A DNA stretch of 64,000 nucleotides from Fundicoccus ignavus (GTDB taxonomy: Bacteria; Bacillota; Bacilli; Lactobacillales; Aerococcaceae). This document shows, one piece after another, positions 17,331 through 26,412 of the stretch. The stretch is from the NCBI RefSeq assembly GCF_009659375.1, contig NZ_WJQT01000012.1, positions 24,005-88,004 of the forward strand, read 5' to 3'. How positions within the stretch are numbered: position 1 is the stretch's first letter; each line of letters starts with the position of its first letter. Under the pieces are notes generated by a model, which saw only the letters and a program-made list of their open reading frames with translations, ran no database searches and was not told the DNA's origin. The translations under genes and the position numbers were made by a program.

Positions 17331-17912
17331 CTAATAATGATGACGCGAAAAATTATCAAACTTTAAATGAGTCCGACTGGTTAATATCTTTGTGAACTGA
17401 TAGCCTAACTCGAAATCAATCATCCCATGAATTAACGTTCCAATCCCCACTAGTACAAAGAGTGTATAGAAGAAATTGCTGTCCAAATTTTGCTGACCAA
17501 ATGCTGTAACGAAATAGACGATAAGCACTTCAGCCAAAGCATGAATTAGATTAATGACCAAACTGAAACTTTGACGTTTCCATATTGTGCCTAAACTATC
17601 CTGTGTTTTCTGCAAATAGATTGCGCCTAAAGTAGCAAATACGAGGTGCGAGAAAGCACGTAGTACGATGACGATTGGAAAACCCGCCATCAAGAAACCT
17701 AAAGTCGTTCCGACTGAAACGGCTAAAGCGACAACTGGTGAAAGAAACATTGCCATTACAATCGGAATGTGACTTCCCAAGGTATAGGAAGCTGGTCCAA
17801 TGACGATTTTAATCGGCATGACCAATGGAATTAAAATACCTACTGCTGTCAAAATGGCAGCACTCGTTAATTGTAATGTCTTTGAAGAAGAACTTGTATA
17901 AGATTTTACCAC
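17331..17912 (-). CDS. niaX: Probable niacin ECF transporter S component
   Basis: Hydrophobic protein of 193 residues with about five or six membrane segments (LTSAAILTAVGILIPLVMP, HIPIVMAMFLSPVVALAVSV, GFPIVIVLRAFSHLVFATLGA and others). This is the usual size of an energy-coupling-factor substrate-binding subunit. The specific call rests on the adjacent gene, which encodes the niacin-responsive repressor NiaR, the usual neighbour of niaX in Lactobacillales. It would work with shared EcfA/A'/T proteins encoded elsewhere to import niacin for NAD synthesis. The GTG start has GAGGTG upstream. A good promoter lies in the 101-bp gap from niaR. Confidence 0.78.
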   Translation of the reverse strand: MVKSYTSSSSKTLQLTSAAILTAVGILIPLVMPIKIVIGPASYTLGSHIPIVMAMFLSPVVALAVSVGTTLGFLMAGFPIVIVLRAFSHLVFATLGAIYLQKTQDSLGTIWKRQSFSLVINLIHALAEVLIVYFVTAFGQQNLDSNFFYTLFVLVGIGTLIHGMIDFELGYQFTKILTSRTHLKFDNFSRHHY

Positions 17913-17971
17913 TAGAACACCTCTTCCAATCTATTCATCAAGTATGATGAGAAATTATATTAATTGTTACT

Positions 17972-18000
17972 ATTTTAACAAAGCACATTTGAACTGTCAA
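17972..18000 (-). promoter_or_regulatory. Predicted niaX promoter
   Basis: Minus strand TTGACA (18000-17995), 17-bp spacer, TAAAAT (17977-17972). This is close to the sigma-A consensus and suggests niaX is transcribed separately from niaR. Confidence 0.7.
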
Positions 18001-18013
18001 ACCATAATTATGT

Positions 18014-18538
18014 CTAATCTTGCAGTCTGAAACCAGCCACTCGTAAAGCCAGTAAAATCTTTTCAAATTGTTCTTCTGAGTCACACTCAATCGTATGTGA
18101 ATGCTCTCCATTCGCTAACTCAAACAAATACATGGCATTATGATCCGTCATCTGGTCGATGAAAAATTCTACTTCGGCATAAGACTTTATATTTAAGGGT
18201 GCCGTGATTACACCATAAACTGGATGCTCTATTTGAACATCCACAATTTCTCCACCATGTTGCACAATCACATTAAATTCATTTTCAGTTAAATCCTTAT
18301 TATGTGAACTCCTGATTTTGCCAATGAACCGTTCACTACTTGCTTGATTATCGCTAACCAATAGATACCCACGACTCGTTGCTTCGATATTATGTTCACT
18401 TGCACGTAACAACGCAATATCGCCTACAACTACTTGACGACTTACCCCGAAACGCTCAGCCAAACGCGAAGCTGAAACAGCCTCAAGCGAATTTTCGAGC
18501 ACATTTAAAATTTTGACTCGCCTTTGATCTCCGTTCAT
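18014..18538 (-). CDS. niaR: Niacin-responsive repressor NiaR
   Basis: Regulator of 174 residues. It has an N-terminal DeoR-like helix-turn-helix (about 1-60: ILNVLENSLEAVSASRLAERFGVSRQVVVGDIALLRASEHNI) and a C-terminal 3H ligand domain (about 75-174). The domain has conserved histidines in SSHNKDL, IEHPVYGVI and GEHSHTIE, which bind metal and niacin in this family. NiaR represses niacin uptake and NAD synthesis genes when niacin is present. AAGGAG precedes the ATG. It lies just upstream of niaX on the same strand, so the pair forms a regulator-target unit. Confidence 0.9.
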   Translation of the reverse strand: MNGDQRRVKILNVLENSLEAVSASRLAERFGVSRQVVVGDIALLRASEHNIEATSRGYLLVSDNQASSERFIGKIRSSHNKDLTENEFNVIVQHGGEIVDVQIEHPVYGVITAPLNIKSYAEVEFFIDQMTDHNAMYLFELANGEHSHTIECDSEEQFEKILLALRVAGFRLQD

Positions 18539-18659
18539 TATCCATTCTCCTTGTTCATACTCTATCTAATAGTATAGCATGCACGTGCCGAAAAAAAATA
18601 TAATATTTTGAAATAGTGGGTAAAAACAGAACAATTAAACGAGTAAGGGAGGGCACAAT

Positions 18660-20015
18660 ATGAAAAAACGAACCAAAGCTTTCATTAGTCTACTATTAGT
18701 CGCAATATTTACGCCAATAAATCACACGCAAGCTAGGGTAGGACATCAGATTTCTCGTTATGATGGAGCACTCCAACAAACGTTCAATTCAGAAACCGAC
18801 ATAAGTCAAAATAATTTACCACCTAATCTCAGCGGTTTACCAGAAAGGCAAGCAGCCGAACCTTGGCAAGGAACACCGGATCAACTCGTTTTGCGTTCCG
18901 TCGGCGATATCTTAATCCACGACCGTGTCAGTTGGTTGGCAGATATCGAGTCACCTATTTATCAAGCAGCCATCGAACAACTTACTGAAGACGGCATCCT
19001 TAATGAAGAGGGAGCTGTTTTCGGTGGTGAAGCTATAGACTTTAGTTTAGGGAGTGAAGCTTATGATTTTCTACCGATGCTTGCGCAAATTGCGCCCTTT
19101 ACGAGTTATGCGGATGTAACAATTGCGAATTTGGAAGTCATCGCAGCTTATCCAGACTTACCTGTGACGGGGTATCCGCAATTTAATGCGCCCTCTAGTA
19201 TTCTTGAAGCATTGAAAGGTATTGGCGTTGATATCGTGACTAACGGGACCAATCATACGCTCGATTGGTTTGGAGAAGGGGCGTACGCATCGATTGAGCA
19301 TATTAAAGCAGCTGGTTTACTTTACAGTGGTTCCTATGAAAGTATCGAAGATTTTCAAACGCCACGTATTATAGAAGCGAATGGTATTTCGTTGGGCTTT
19401 TTAACGTATTCTTATGGAACCAATGGGATCCCTGTTCCAGCTGGTGAAGAGTATCTGATTAGTCTTGTCGATTTGCCAACAATGTTATCAGAAGTAGAAT
19501 GGCTGAAGCCACAGGTCGATGCAGTCGTGGTAACGTTACAATTAGGGCCCGAATATGGCACCTTACCCGATGAACAACAATTATATGTGTTTGAAGAATT
19601 AGCCAATGCTGGCGTGAAGTTAATATTAGGTGGGCATCCGCATGTCTTGCAGCCAATGGCTTGGTTGAATGATGGCCAAACCTTTGCGATCTATTCGCAG
19701 GCTAGCTTTTTAAGCGGACAACGAGAATTGGATAATAAACAAGGCGGCATCACAGAAGTCACGTTTGAAAGACAAGCAGACGGAGAAGTAATCGTTACGA
19801 AGCCCAAATTCATGCCGACGTTTGTGCTGGGCATAGAAGGGGAGAAGCTGTATGAGACAGTCCCATTGGCCGATACGCATTTATACCAAATACCAGATGG
19901 CGATTATTGGTTTAAGACTTTAGAAACGCATATGCAAGTCTTAACTAGCGATTTTGAATTTTTGAGTCACTTGGCGACGGAATGGACACTCGATTCAATA
20001 GATAGTCATCGTTAA
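18660..20015 (+). CDS. CapA-family metallophosphoesterase-like protein
   Basis: Protein of 451 residues with a signal peptide (about 1-25, MKKRTKAFISLLLVAIFTP, cleavage near TQA). The PGA_cap/CapA domain begins LRSVGDILIHDRV, has ANLEVIAA, IVTNGTNHTLDWFGEGAYASIEHIKAAGLLYSGS and the metal-site segments VVVTLQLGPEYG and LILGGHPHVLQP. Related proteins take part in poly-gamma-glutamate capsule export or act as surface phosphoesterases; no capB/capC genes lie nearby, so capsule synthesis is not implied. GGGAGG precedes the ATG. It sits alone upstream of the ribosomal operon. Confidence 0.87.
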   Translation: MKKRTKAFISLLLVAIFTPINHTQARVGHQISRYDGALQQTFNSETDISQNNLPPNLSGLPERQAAEPWQGTPDQLVLRSVGDILIHDRVSWLADIESPIYQAAIEQLTEDGILNEEGAVFGGEAIDFSLGSEAYDFLPMLAQIAPFTSYADVTIANLEVIAAYPDLPVTGYPQFNAPSSILEALKGIGVDIVTNGTNHTLDWFGEGAYASIEHIKAAGLLYSGSYESIEDFQTPRIIEANGISLGFLTYSYGTNGIPVPAGEEYLISLVDLPTMLSEVEWLKPQVDAVVVTLQLGPEYGTLPDEQQLYVFEELANAGVKLILGGHPHVLQPMAWLNDGQTFAIYSQASFLSGQRELDNKQGGITEVTFERQADGEVIVTKPKFMPTFVLGIEGEKLYETVPLADTHLYQIPDGDYWFKTLETHMQVLTSDFEFLSHLATEWTLDSIDSHR

Positions 20016-20147
20016 ATATTTTTGACAAAAGTCACAAAACAGCTAGGAATTATACGTATAATTTGGTAAGATAGGGGTCTAGCAATCGGACCGTTTTAAC
20101 AGGACGACTTTTATTCATATTTTGTCGAAAAAAGTTCTTGAATCTTA

Positions 20148-20176
20148 TTGACAAAAAGGGATTTTAGACGTATTAT
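20148..20176 (+). promoter_or_regulatory. Promoter of rplM-rpsI
   Basis: TTGACA, 17-bp spacer, TATTAT. Near-consensus sigma-A promoter. Confidence 0.88.
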
Positions 20177-20182
20177 AAATAG

Positions 20183-20247
20183 CGGTATTGTTTGCCCCAC
20201 TGTTGAGCCCCGGAAACTCAAAAGTATTGTCAAACAACTAGATTTTT
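20183..20247 (+). promoter_or_regulatory. Ribosomal protein L13 leader-like RNA
   Basis: The 5' leader carries GGTATTGTTTGCCCCACTG, then GAGCCCCGGAAACTC and AAAGTATTGTCAAAC. This structured, G/C-flanked arrangement directly before rplM fits the L13 leader of Firmicutes, used for feedback regulation by a ribosomal protein. Recognised from position and motif, not from a covariance search. Confidence 0.65.
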
Positions 20248-20264
20248 AAATGGAGGAAATTAAC

Positions 20265-20708
20265 GTGCGTCAAACATATATGGCTAAGAAAAACGAAGTT
20301 GAACGTAACTGGGTAATCCTAGATGCGACTGATATCCCATTGGGTCGTCTATCAACTGTTGTCGCTTCAATTTTACGCGGCAAAAACAAACCAACTTACA
20401 CACCTCATATCGATACTGGTGATTTCGTAATTGTAATCAATGCTGATAAAGTTGCTTTAACTGGTAACAAAGCTGAAGATAAATTATATCACCGTTACTC
20501 AGGTTACCAAGGTGGATTAAAATCTACTAAAGCTGGTGATATGAGAGCAAATAACTCACGTCGCTTAGTTGAATTGTCTGTTAAAGGTATGTTACCTGCG
20601 AACCGTTTAGGTCGTAAACAATTCACTAAATTATATGTCTACGGTGGAGCTGAGCACAACCATGCTGCTCAACAACCAACATTATTAGACATTAACACAT
20701 TAATTTAA
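20265..20708 (+). CDS. rplM: 50S ribosomal protein L13
   Basis: 147 residues from GTG 20265, which sits 8 nt after GGAGG. The open frame begins at ATG 20250, but that ATG precedes the ribosome site. Diagnostic sequence: [37 protein letters not shown] and [28 protein letters not shown]. First gene of the rplM-rpsI operon. Confidence 0.97.
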   Translation: MRQTYMAKKNEVERNWVILDATDIPLGRLSTVVASILRGKNKPTYTPHIDTGDFVIVINADKVALTGNKAEDKLYHRYSGYQGGLKSTKAGDMRANNSRRLVELSVKGMLPANRLGRKQFTKLYVYGGAEHNHAAQQPTLLDINTLI

Positions 20709-20722
20709 GGAGGGAAATAACT

Positions 20723-21115
20723 TTGGCTAAAGCTCAATACTTAGGTACAGGTCGTCGTAAAAATTCAACAGCTCGTGTACGTTTAGTGCCAGGAACTGGT
20801 GCATTCAATGTTAATGGTAAAACATTAGAAGAATACATCCCATTCCCTCACTTACACGAAGTAATCAAACAACCATTCAACGCAACTGAAACTTTAGGAT
20901 CATATGATGTCCTAGTTAACGTTAACGGTGGAGGTTTCTCAGGTCAATCAGGAGCAATCCGTCACGGTATCGCTCGTGCGTTACTAAACGTTGATCCAGA
21001 TTTCCGTTCAGCATTAAAAGCTGCTGGTTTATTAACTCGTGACCCTCGTATGGTTGAACGTAAAAAACCAGGTCTTAAGAAAGCCCGTAAGGCTTCACAA
21101 TTCTCAAAACGTTAA
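20723..21115 (+). CDS. rpsI: 30S ribosomal protein S9
   Basis: 130 residues from a TTG start with AAGGAGGG 6 nt upstream. It shows [41 protein letters not shown] and the basic tail [17 protein letters not shown] that reaches the ribosomal P site. The last ~50 bp occur again at 27279-27330 with synonymous changes, which indicates use of this 3' end as an integration site. Confidence 0.97.
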   Translation: MAKAQYLGTGRRKNSTARVRLVPGTGAFNVNGKTLEEYIPFPHLHEVIKQPFNATETLGSYDVLVNVNGGGFSGQSGAIRHGIARALLNVDPDFRSALKAAGLLTRDPRMVERKKPGLKKARKASQFSKR

Positions 21116-21120
21116 TATTG
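21065..21120 (+). repeat. rpsI 3' end, attachment-site-like copy 1
   Basis: AACCAGGTCTTAAGAAAGCC through CACAATTCTCAAAACGTTAA. Repeated at 27279-27330; the core ATTCTCAAAACGTTAAT is also at 43874-43890. Confidence 0.8.
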
Positions 21121-21139
21121 TTTATATATCAATGTTTCA

Positions 21140-21175
21140 AGACACTTTCCAAATTGTTGGAATGTGTCTTTTTTT
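21140..21175 (+). terminator. Terminator of rplM-rpsI
   Basis: AGACACTTTCCAA / TTGGAATGTGTCT stem with a 4-nt loop and a T7 tail. Confidence 0.9.
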
Positions 21176-21190
21176 GACCTTTAGAACACA

Positions 21191-21439
21191 TTAAGACCCG
21201 ATTGCAAGAACTACTGAAAGAACTAATATCGCTGTATTTAATTTTTTGTTGTCATACATTTTCCACATAAAGCCCATCATAATAATCGCCATAATCACAC
21301 CCATCATTACTGCCATGTAAATACGCGTTTGACTTATTTGAACATGGTCATACTCATTAACATTCACAAACATCATAAAATACATAATAACCGTAGAAGT
21401 CAAAATCATAAGTCCGAAACGTGCATATTTATTCATCAA
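21191..21439 (-). CDS. Small membrane protein, possibly truncated
   Basis: 82 residues with three hydrophobic segments (FGLMILTSTVIMYFMMFV, MAVMMGVIMAIIMMGFMWKMY, TAILVLSVVLAI). As I recall it, the sequence resembles the N-terminal membrane part of DUF305-type proteins, whose usual C-terminal ferritin-like metal-binding domain would be missing here. The stop lies only ~75 bp from the rpsI attachment-like site, so a truncation during integration is possible. GAAGGA-type ribosome sites precede the ATG at 21439. Function unknown. Confidence 0.6.
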   Translation of the reverse strand: MMNKYARFGLMILTSTVIMYFMMFVNVNEYDHVQISQTRIYMAVMMGVIMAIIMMGFMWKMYDNKKLNTAILVLSVVLAIGS

Positions 21440-21534
21440 TATTCCTTCTTTCTTATTCTTTTCGTCTACATGTGTAGTTTCAAATGTGTTCTACATCTCT
21501 GCTTCTAAAATGTCAATTTATAAGCTTCACTTCA

Positions 21535-21578
21535 AAAAAGCACTAAAAATCTTTAAAGACTCTTAGTGCTTTCTTGTT
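21535..21578. terminator. Bidirectional terminator after dps
   Basis: AAAGCACTA / TAGTGCTTT stem with A-rich and T-rich flanks on opposite sides. Confidence 0.7.
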
Positions 21579-21603
21579 CAACTGTTTTATTTTTATATGG
21601 TGA

Positions 21604-22065
21604 TTATGCGTCCACTGGTTTGCCTAAGTAACCTTTCAGCATCCAAATATGTTTGTCCACGCCTTCTTTCATGGCAATTAACATGTCATTTGAAGGGGAG
21701 TCTCCGTGCTCTTCAGTTAATTCAACACCCTCTTGTAGAGAATTGGTAATGATTTCTAAATCTACTACAACTGCTTCAACCATTTCATCTTGTGAAAGGT
21801 TTTTGTCTTCGACTTTTTCCTCAATGACTGAGTGGTCAATGAATTCTTGAAGTGTTGCATATGGTTCGCCACCAATTGCTAGTAATCGTTCTGCAACCTT
21901 ATCTAGGTTTTCTGTTGTCTCATCATATAACTCTTCAAATTTTTCATGAAGTGTAAAAAAATGAGATCCTTTTACATACCAATGAAACTGATGCAGGCGA
22001 ATATAGAATTGTCCTTGAGTAGCCACCACTGTATTCAAATAATCCTTGACTTCTTGACTTGCCAT
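21604..22065 (-). CDS. dps: Dps-family ferritin-like protein
   Basis: 153 residues forming the four-helix ferritin-like fold. The ferroxidase ligands are in LHQFHWYVKGSHFFTLHEKFEELYDE (His, His, and the Asp/Glu pair), followed by LDKVAERLLAIGGEPYATLQEF. Dps proteins form dodecamers that oxidise and store Fe2+ with H2O2 and protect DNA. AGGAGGAAG precedes the ATG. It is monocistronic and lies in the accessory segment beside rpsI. Confidence 0.93.
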   Translation of the reverse strand: MASQEVKDYLNTVVATQGQFYIRLHQFHWYVKGSHFFTLHEKFEELYDETTENLDKVAERLLAIGGEPYATLQEFIDHSVIEEKVEDKNLSQDEMVEAVVVDLEIITNSLQEGVELTEEHGDSPSNDMLIAMKEGVDKHIWMLKGYLGKPVDA

Positions 22066-22285
22066 ATATATCTTCCTCCTTATTTTTTGTTCTATTATTA
22101 TGGTATCGCTTGTTTAGAATATATACAAATAAAACGCCTTAAAATGTGAAAAAATTATTTTATTTGTAATATTCTTCTTGTATTACCTTCTATAATTCTA
22201 TTCGAATGTCTATTTTATAACATTCACCTCCTCATTATTCGCTTGAATTCTTATACACAAACTGTCTTGTTAGAATAAATAATGA

Positions 22286-23845
22286 TTAAAGCGGCAAATC
22301 TTTCTTCGTAAAGAGAATATTTGATGCGGTGTATAGTACAAAGGTAATTGCTCCTAAAGCTACTAAGCCCCAGCCAAATTCTCCACCGGCAAGAATTGCA
22401 TCTGTGTCAAAAAGTGTGGTTATTGTTATATATTCAAGACCATCGGCACTATCCATTAATTGTTGAATCATGGTAATTAGGAAGAATGCAAAAGGTATAC
22501 CGCCTCCGATTGCTAACGCCATTCCTGTACGGTTAAACAATGTTGATGCGAAGAACGCTATTGAACTCATTGCAAGAATTAATAATAGTAGCCCCAGACT
22601 TAACCATAGATACGTTTCAACATCAAATTCTAAAGCTTTATCAACCGATCTAGCGGAAGACACCATCGCATGATTGGCCATTGATGTAATTTGTTCTTCA
22701 TTTAATCCGGTTGTTTGTGTAGATAAGACTAAGGCTTCCGGATCTTTAAGTAATGTTAAGTTTTCACTTACTTGATCACTACTTAAGTTTAAAGCTGTTG
22801 CGGATGAGTCGATGACTGTTTGCAGTAGCAATTCGGCATTGTCTTCAGTTAATTGTCTTTGCGGAGTTGGTGCTTCTTGTGGAGCAGTTGGTTGTGGTTC
22901 TTGCTCTTCTTCTGCTGCTTCTTCAGCTTCTTGCTCCTCTTCGCCTTGCTCCTCATCTTCTTCTGTTGCTTCTTCTTCGACTTCTTCTGAACTCTCAAGG
23001 TCATTCATTTCATCTAGAACAATTTTACGATAATCATTTGTTGAAAGACCGTAAACACGCGCACCAGCAGCTAGGGCATCGTTACTATCTAGAATCATTC
23101 CTGGATCTTCCATTAATTCTTCCATCGTAATTTCGATATCTTCATCTTCCATATCATCGTCATCATCATAAATGTCGTAACGCTCGTCTGTAATAATTTC
23201 TGCCGCTTCTTCAAAAGAACGCTCACGAATGACATCTTCTAAATAAATCGCATAAGCTTCAGTATCCATATCTCGTGCAATAGCGGCTTCACGCATAACA
23301 TTTTCATCTTTTTGAATTAGATAAAGTCGCTCGGATAAATAATCTTCATCGTGGTTCAACATTTTAGCTGCTGCTTCAACATCCTCATTTATCGCATAAC
23401 CCGTCACATTGTTATAATTCAATTGCGAAGCGGTCAACCCTGCTAGTGAAATGACGGTATACATTAATACAACAGAAAGGATTAAGTAAAGTGATTTTGT
23501 AAAAATAACACTTGAACGTTTAATAGGTGTTGACAAAGTGTAAGCCATAGATCCTGAATCTACCTCATTAACCACAAGATTATTTGCGGTAAATACTACA
23601 TAAACAATCCCAAGAATGACAGCAATCAATTTATAAAAGTTTTCTAAACTCCCTAATAGACTCGTTAGAGTGGATAAGATATTAGAAAAAGCTGTCCCTT
23701 CAGCAGCTTCCGCAATTGAAGCGTAACCTGCCGCATCATAGCTTATTATGAAACCAGAGATGATCATTGACGCAACAATTGTTATGATCAACCATAGCTT
23801 CCAGTTCGATTGTAGACTTTGTTTAAATATTGGTTTTGATATCAT
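22286..23845 (-). CDS. ABC-2 type exporter permease with acidic insert
   Basis: 519 residues. One membrane segment near 16-35 (LWLIITIVASMIISGFII) and others near 60-90 and 110-130 are followed by a ~270-residue non-membrane region, then three segments at the C-terminus (WLSLGLLLLILAMSSIAFF, MALAIGGGIPFAFFLITMI, WGLVALGAITFVLYTASNILF). The insert includes a stretch at about 275-325 made mostly of Glu with Pro/Gln at its end. The layout fits ABC-2 permeases of the NatB/YhaP kind. It is the third gene of an operon with two ATPases, 0 bp after the second. Confidence 0.85.
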   Translation of the reverse strand: MISKPIFKQSLQSNWKLWLIITIVASMIISGFIISYDAAGYASIAEAAEGTAFSNILSTLTSLLGSLENFYKLIAVILGIVYVVFTANNLVVNEVDSGSMAYTLSTPIKRSSVIFTKSLYLILSVVLMYTVISLAGLTASQLNYNNVTGYAINEDVEAAAKMLNHDEDYLSERLYLIQKDENVMREAAIARDMDTEAYAIYLEDVIRERSFEEAAEIITDERYDIYDDDDDMEDEDIEITMEELMEDPGMILDSNDALAAGARVYGLSTNDYRKIVLDEMNDLESSEEVEEEATEEDEEQGEEEQEAEEAAEEEQEPQPTAPQEAPTPQRQLTEDNAELLLQTVIDSSATALNLSSDQVSENLTLLKDPEALVLSTQTTGLNEEQITSMANHAMVSSARSVDKALEFDVETYLWLSLGLLLLILAMSSIAFFASTLFNRTGMALAIGGGIPFAFFLITMIQQLMDSADGLEYITITTLFDTDAILAGGEFGWGLVALGAITFVLYTASNILFTKKDLPL

Positions 23846-24739
23846 TTATTTTACCTCCTTGAATACTTCAGTAATATAATCTTCAAAATGAACTTTAATT
23901 TCTTTGAAATAAACTAAATCAAAATCTTTTAAAGTTTGAATTAATTCATTAATATGTTCATCATGAATTTGAACAAAGACTTGTAAATCTTCTGTTTTTA
24001 CCTGATTTATTTGATAGCCTAAACTGATAAATTGTTTGAAATCTTCTTCGGATTTAAATTCCATCCGGTACTCTTTATTTTTGTTATAACGAATAGTTTT
24101 CATATCCACAATATCAATAATTTTACCTTTTTGTATAACAGCGACACGATCACAAACTTCTTCAACCTCTTGGAAAATATGGCTCGACATAAAAATAGTC
24201 TTTCCTTTTTCTTTTTCTTCTTTTAAAAGGTCAATGAAAACATCACGCATCAAAGGATCTAAACCTGTTGTGGGTTCATCCATAATTAAAATATCCGCAT
24301 CCGAAGCTAAAGCTGAAACAATTGCCGTTTTTTGTTTCATTCCTTTACTCATAGCATGTACATTAGCTGTGGCATCTAATTGAAGTAACTCGATTAATTC
24401 TTTGGCGCGGTCCCAATTCCCTCTTCCTGATAAGTAAATTTGTTCTTTAAGGAATTCTTCACCCGTTGTATTTCCAGGGAAATTAATTTCCCCAGGGATA
24501 TAAGAAACATAGAGTTTGACTTCGGCACTACTCTTCGTCGCGTCAAGTCCATTAATACTGACATTTCCTTCATCTGGTTTAATAAAACCCATCATATGCC
24601 GAATGGTTGTGGTCTTGCCTGCGCCATTAATACCAACGAAGCCATAGACTTCGCCTTTTTCAATCTCTAAAGAGACGTCATATATTCCTCGACCTTTTCC
24701 ATAATCTTTCGTTAAATGTTCTATCTCAATGTAAGCCAT
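23846..24739 (-). CDS. ABC exporter ATPase B
   Basis: 297 residues. Walker A GINGAGKTTT, signature region MSKGMKQKTAIVSAL, Walker B ILIMDEPTTGLDPL and the H-loop FMSSHIFQEVE. The C-terminal ~90 residues are the extension common to exporter ATPases. ATG 24739 has AGAGGAGAAC upstream and overlaps the previous gene's end by 14 bp. The signature loop reads SKGMK in place of LSGGQ, as in the paired ATPase (SLGTK). Together the two probably power the downstream permease. Confidence 0.9.
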   Translation of the reverse strand: MAYIEIEHLTKDYGKGRGIYDVSLEIEKGEVYGFVGINGAGKTTTIRHMMGFIKPDEGNVSINGLDATKSSAEVKLYVSYIPGEINFPGNTTGEEFLKEQIYLSGRGNWDRAKELIELLQLDATANVHAMSKGMKQKTAIVSALASDADILIMDEPTTGLDPLMRDVFIDLLKEEKEKGKTIFMSSHIFQEVEEVCDRVAVIQKGKIIDIVDMKTIRYNKNKEYRMEFKSEEDFKQFISLGYQINQVKTEDLQVFVQIHDEHINELIQTLKDFDLVYFKEIKVHFEDYITEVFKEVK

Positions 24740-25664
24740 GTTGCAAGTTCTCCTCTCCAGCAGCGACTGTTTTCTTACGGTCATAAAAGTCCATAAAGTA
24801 ATCTTCAAGTGTGAACTTAATTTCTGAAATAAAGTTCACTTTGACACCACTTAACTCTATAAATAGTTGTTGCATTTTTTCATCGGTCAGATTTAGTTTG
24901 ACTTGATTTTGATCAGGTCTTTTAATGGGGATGGTAAATTTCGTATCCTCCAAGAATGTTTGGTAGTCTTGAAAGCTTGAAAATTCAATCTTAAATGCTT
25001 TATTTGTACTTTGTTTTAACTGATTCGCTTCGATCGTTGAAACAACGACACCATCTTTTATGATGGCTATACGGTCACAAGTTGCATCGACTTCACTAAA
25101 AATATGACTAGATAATAGAATGGTTTTTCCGTTCGCTTTCTCGTTTAAAATAAATTGAATGAAACGTTCTTGCATCACTGGATCTAGTCCAGACGTTGGT
25201 TCATCTAAAATTAAGACGCTTGGATTATGCATGAAAGCCGTCACGACGGCTAATTTTCTCTTAGTTCCTAAACTCATTTCTTTAATATCTTCTGAAGTAT
25301 CGAGTTCAAAAATGTTTTTAAGCTCTTCTGTATGAGTCATATCTGTAATTTGTCTTTCTTCCGCCATAAATTTAATGAATTGATCACCTGTCATATTTTG
25401 AGGGAAAGCTAACTCACCTGGCAAATAGCCAACATCATATTTGATGATTGCTGCTGCTTTCCAACAATCTTTACCATTAATAGATAATTCACCTTCATGA
25501 GGTTTAGAAAAACCCATGAGATGACGTATTGTTGTCGTTTTACCTGCCCCATTTGGTCCTAAGAATCCAAAGACTTCACCTTTCTTAATTTCAAAAGAAA
25601 CATCAAAGATACCTCGACCCTGGCCATAATCTTTTGTAACATGTTTTACTTCGATTACTGACAT
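24726..25664 (-). CDS. ABC exporter ATPase A
   Basis: 312 residues. Walker A GPNGAGKTTT, degenerate signature MSLGTKRKLAVVTAF, Walker B VLILDEPTSGLDPV, H-loop LLSSHIFSEVD. The start is ATG 25664 (AGTAGG 6 nt upstream) rather than 25682, which has no ribosome site. It is clearly paralogous to the next ATPase (both open EhxTKDYGxGRGI), suggesting duplication within the operon. It is divergent from a TetR gene across a 187-bp gap containing a palindrome, so it is probably repressed by that regulator. Substrate unknown; drug or peptide export is common for this arrangement. Confidence 0.9.
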   Translation of the reverse strand: MSVIEVKHVTKDYGQGRGIFDVSFEIKKGEVFGFLGPNGAGKTTTIRHLMGFSKPHEGELSINGKDCWKAAAIIKYDVGYLPGELAFPQNMTGDQFIKFMAEERQITDMTHTEELKNIFELDTSEDIKEMSLGTKRKLAVVTAFMHNPSVLILDEPTSGLDPVMQERFIQFILNEKANGKTILLSSHIFSEVDATCDRIAIIKDGVVVSTIEANQLKQSTNKAFKIEFSSFQDYQTFLEDTKFTIPIKRPDQNQVKLNLTDEKMQQLFIELSGVKVNFISEIKFTLEDYFMDFYDRKKTVAAGEENLQHGLH

Positions 25665-25786
25665 TCGTTTACCTACTTTCATTTATTATTCATTTGATAG
25701 TTATTTAACATTTGTTTCTTTATTTACACTTGCCACATTAACGATTATACTTGAATAGAAATCTAGAACAAGAGACATAATTTTGC

Positions 25787-25808
25787 ATCTGTTAATTAAT
25801 TAACAGAT
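25787..25808. promoter_or_regulatory. 22-bp palindromic operator of TetR/ABC divergon
   Basis: Perfect palindrome with half-site ATCTGTTAATT; a second TTAATTAATTA half lies at 25820-25830. It is centred between the divergent exporter and regulator genes. Confidence 0.75.
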
Positions 25809-25851
25809 AGGGTTGAAATGTTAATTAATTATGAAGGAGTAGGTTTTCAAA

Positions 25852-26412
25852 GTGGAAAATTTAGATTTAAGAATTCAAAAAACATATATATCACTTATCG
25901 AAGCTTTTGAGAAATTGTTACATGAAAAGGAATTTGAGAAAATTTCAGTGCAGGAATTATGCGATGAAGCGATGATCCGACGCCCAACTTTTTACAAACA
26001 TTTTTTAGACAAATATGATTTTCTAACTTTTTTCATTAAGCATAAAATGAATATAATTTTTGATCGTGCGTTTCAAAGTTTAGAGAATGAAGAAGATAAC
26101 TTTTTTATTTTGGTTTTCGAACAACTACTAAACCAATTTGATAATTTGCTATATCTCATTTTCAGTCTTCAAATGAATGCGGACATTATTGTAGAGTTAG
26201 AAAGTGTTCAAGAGTATGGGCAGCGTATGTTAAGAAACCATGTAAACACAGGTGAGGATAATAGTGATATTACAATGATGAATGAATACAAAGGACAAAT
26301 TATTATGGGGATCACGATTCAATCCGTCCATTGGTATAAAAATAATCAAGATAAAATTAGTCGTGAAGAAATTATTGAGCTATATAAACAAACTTTAGAA
26401 AAATTGGGGTGA
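25852..26412 (+). CDS. TetR/AcrR-family regulator
   Basis: 186 residues. The N-terminal TetR helix-turn-helix is typical (SLIEAFEKLLHEKEFEKISVQELCDEAMIRRPTFYKHFLDKYDFL). The C-terminal part is a predicted all-helical ligand domain of the kind called TetR_C in Firmicutes. The start is GTG 25852 with GAAGGAG 12 nt upstream. It is divergent from the two-ATPase exporter and preceded by a 22-bp palindrome, so it most likely represses both. Confidence 0.88.
   Translation: MENLDLRIQKTYISLIEAFEKLLHEKEFEKISVQELCDEAMIRRPTFYKHFLDKYDFLTFFIKHKMNIIFDRAFQSLENEEDNFFILVFEQLLNQFDNLLYLIFSLQMNADIIVELESVQEYGQRMLRNHVNTGEDNSDITMMNEYKGQIIMGITIQSVHWYKNNQDKISREEIIELYKQTLEKLG

Noticed and set aside
22812..23130. Two plus-strand frames rich in Ser/Cys or Leu
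   Set aside because: They are antisense shadows of the Glu-rich stretch of the ABC permease.
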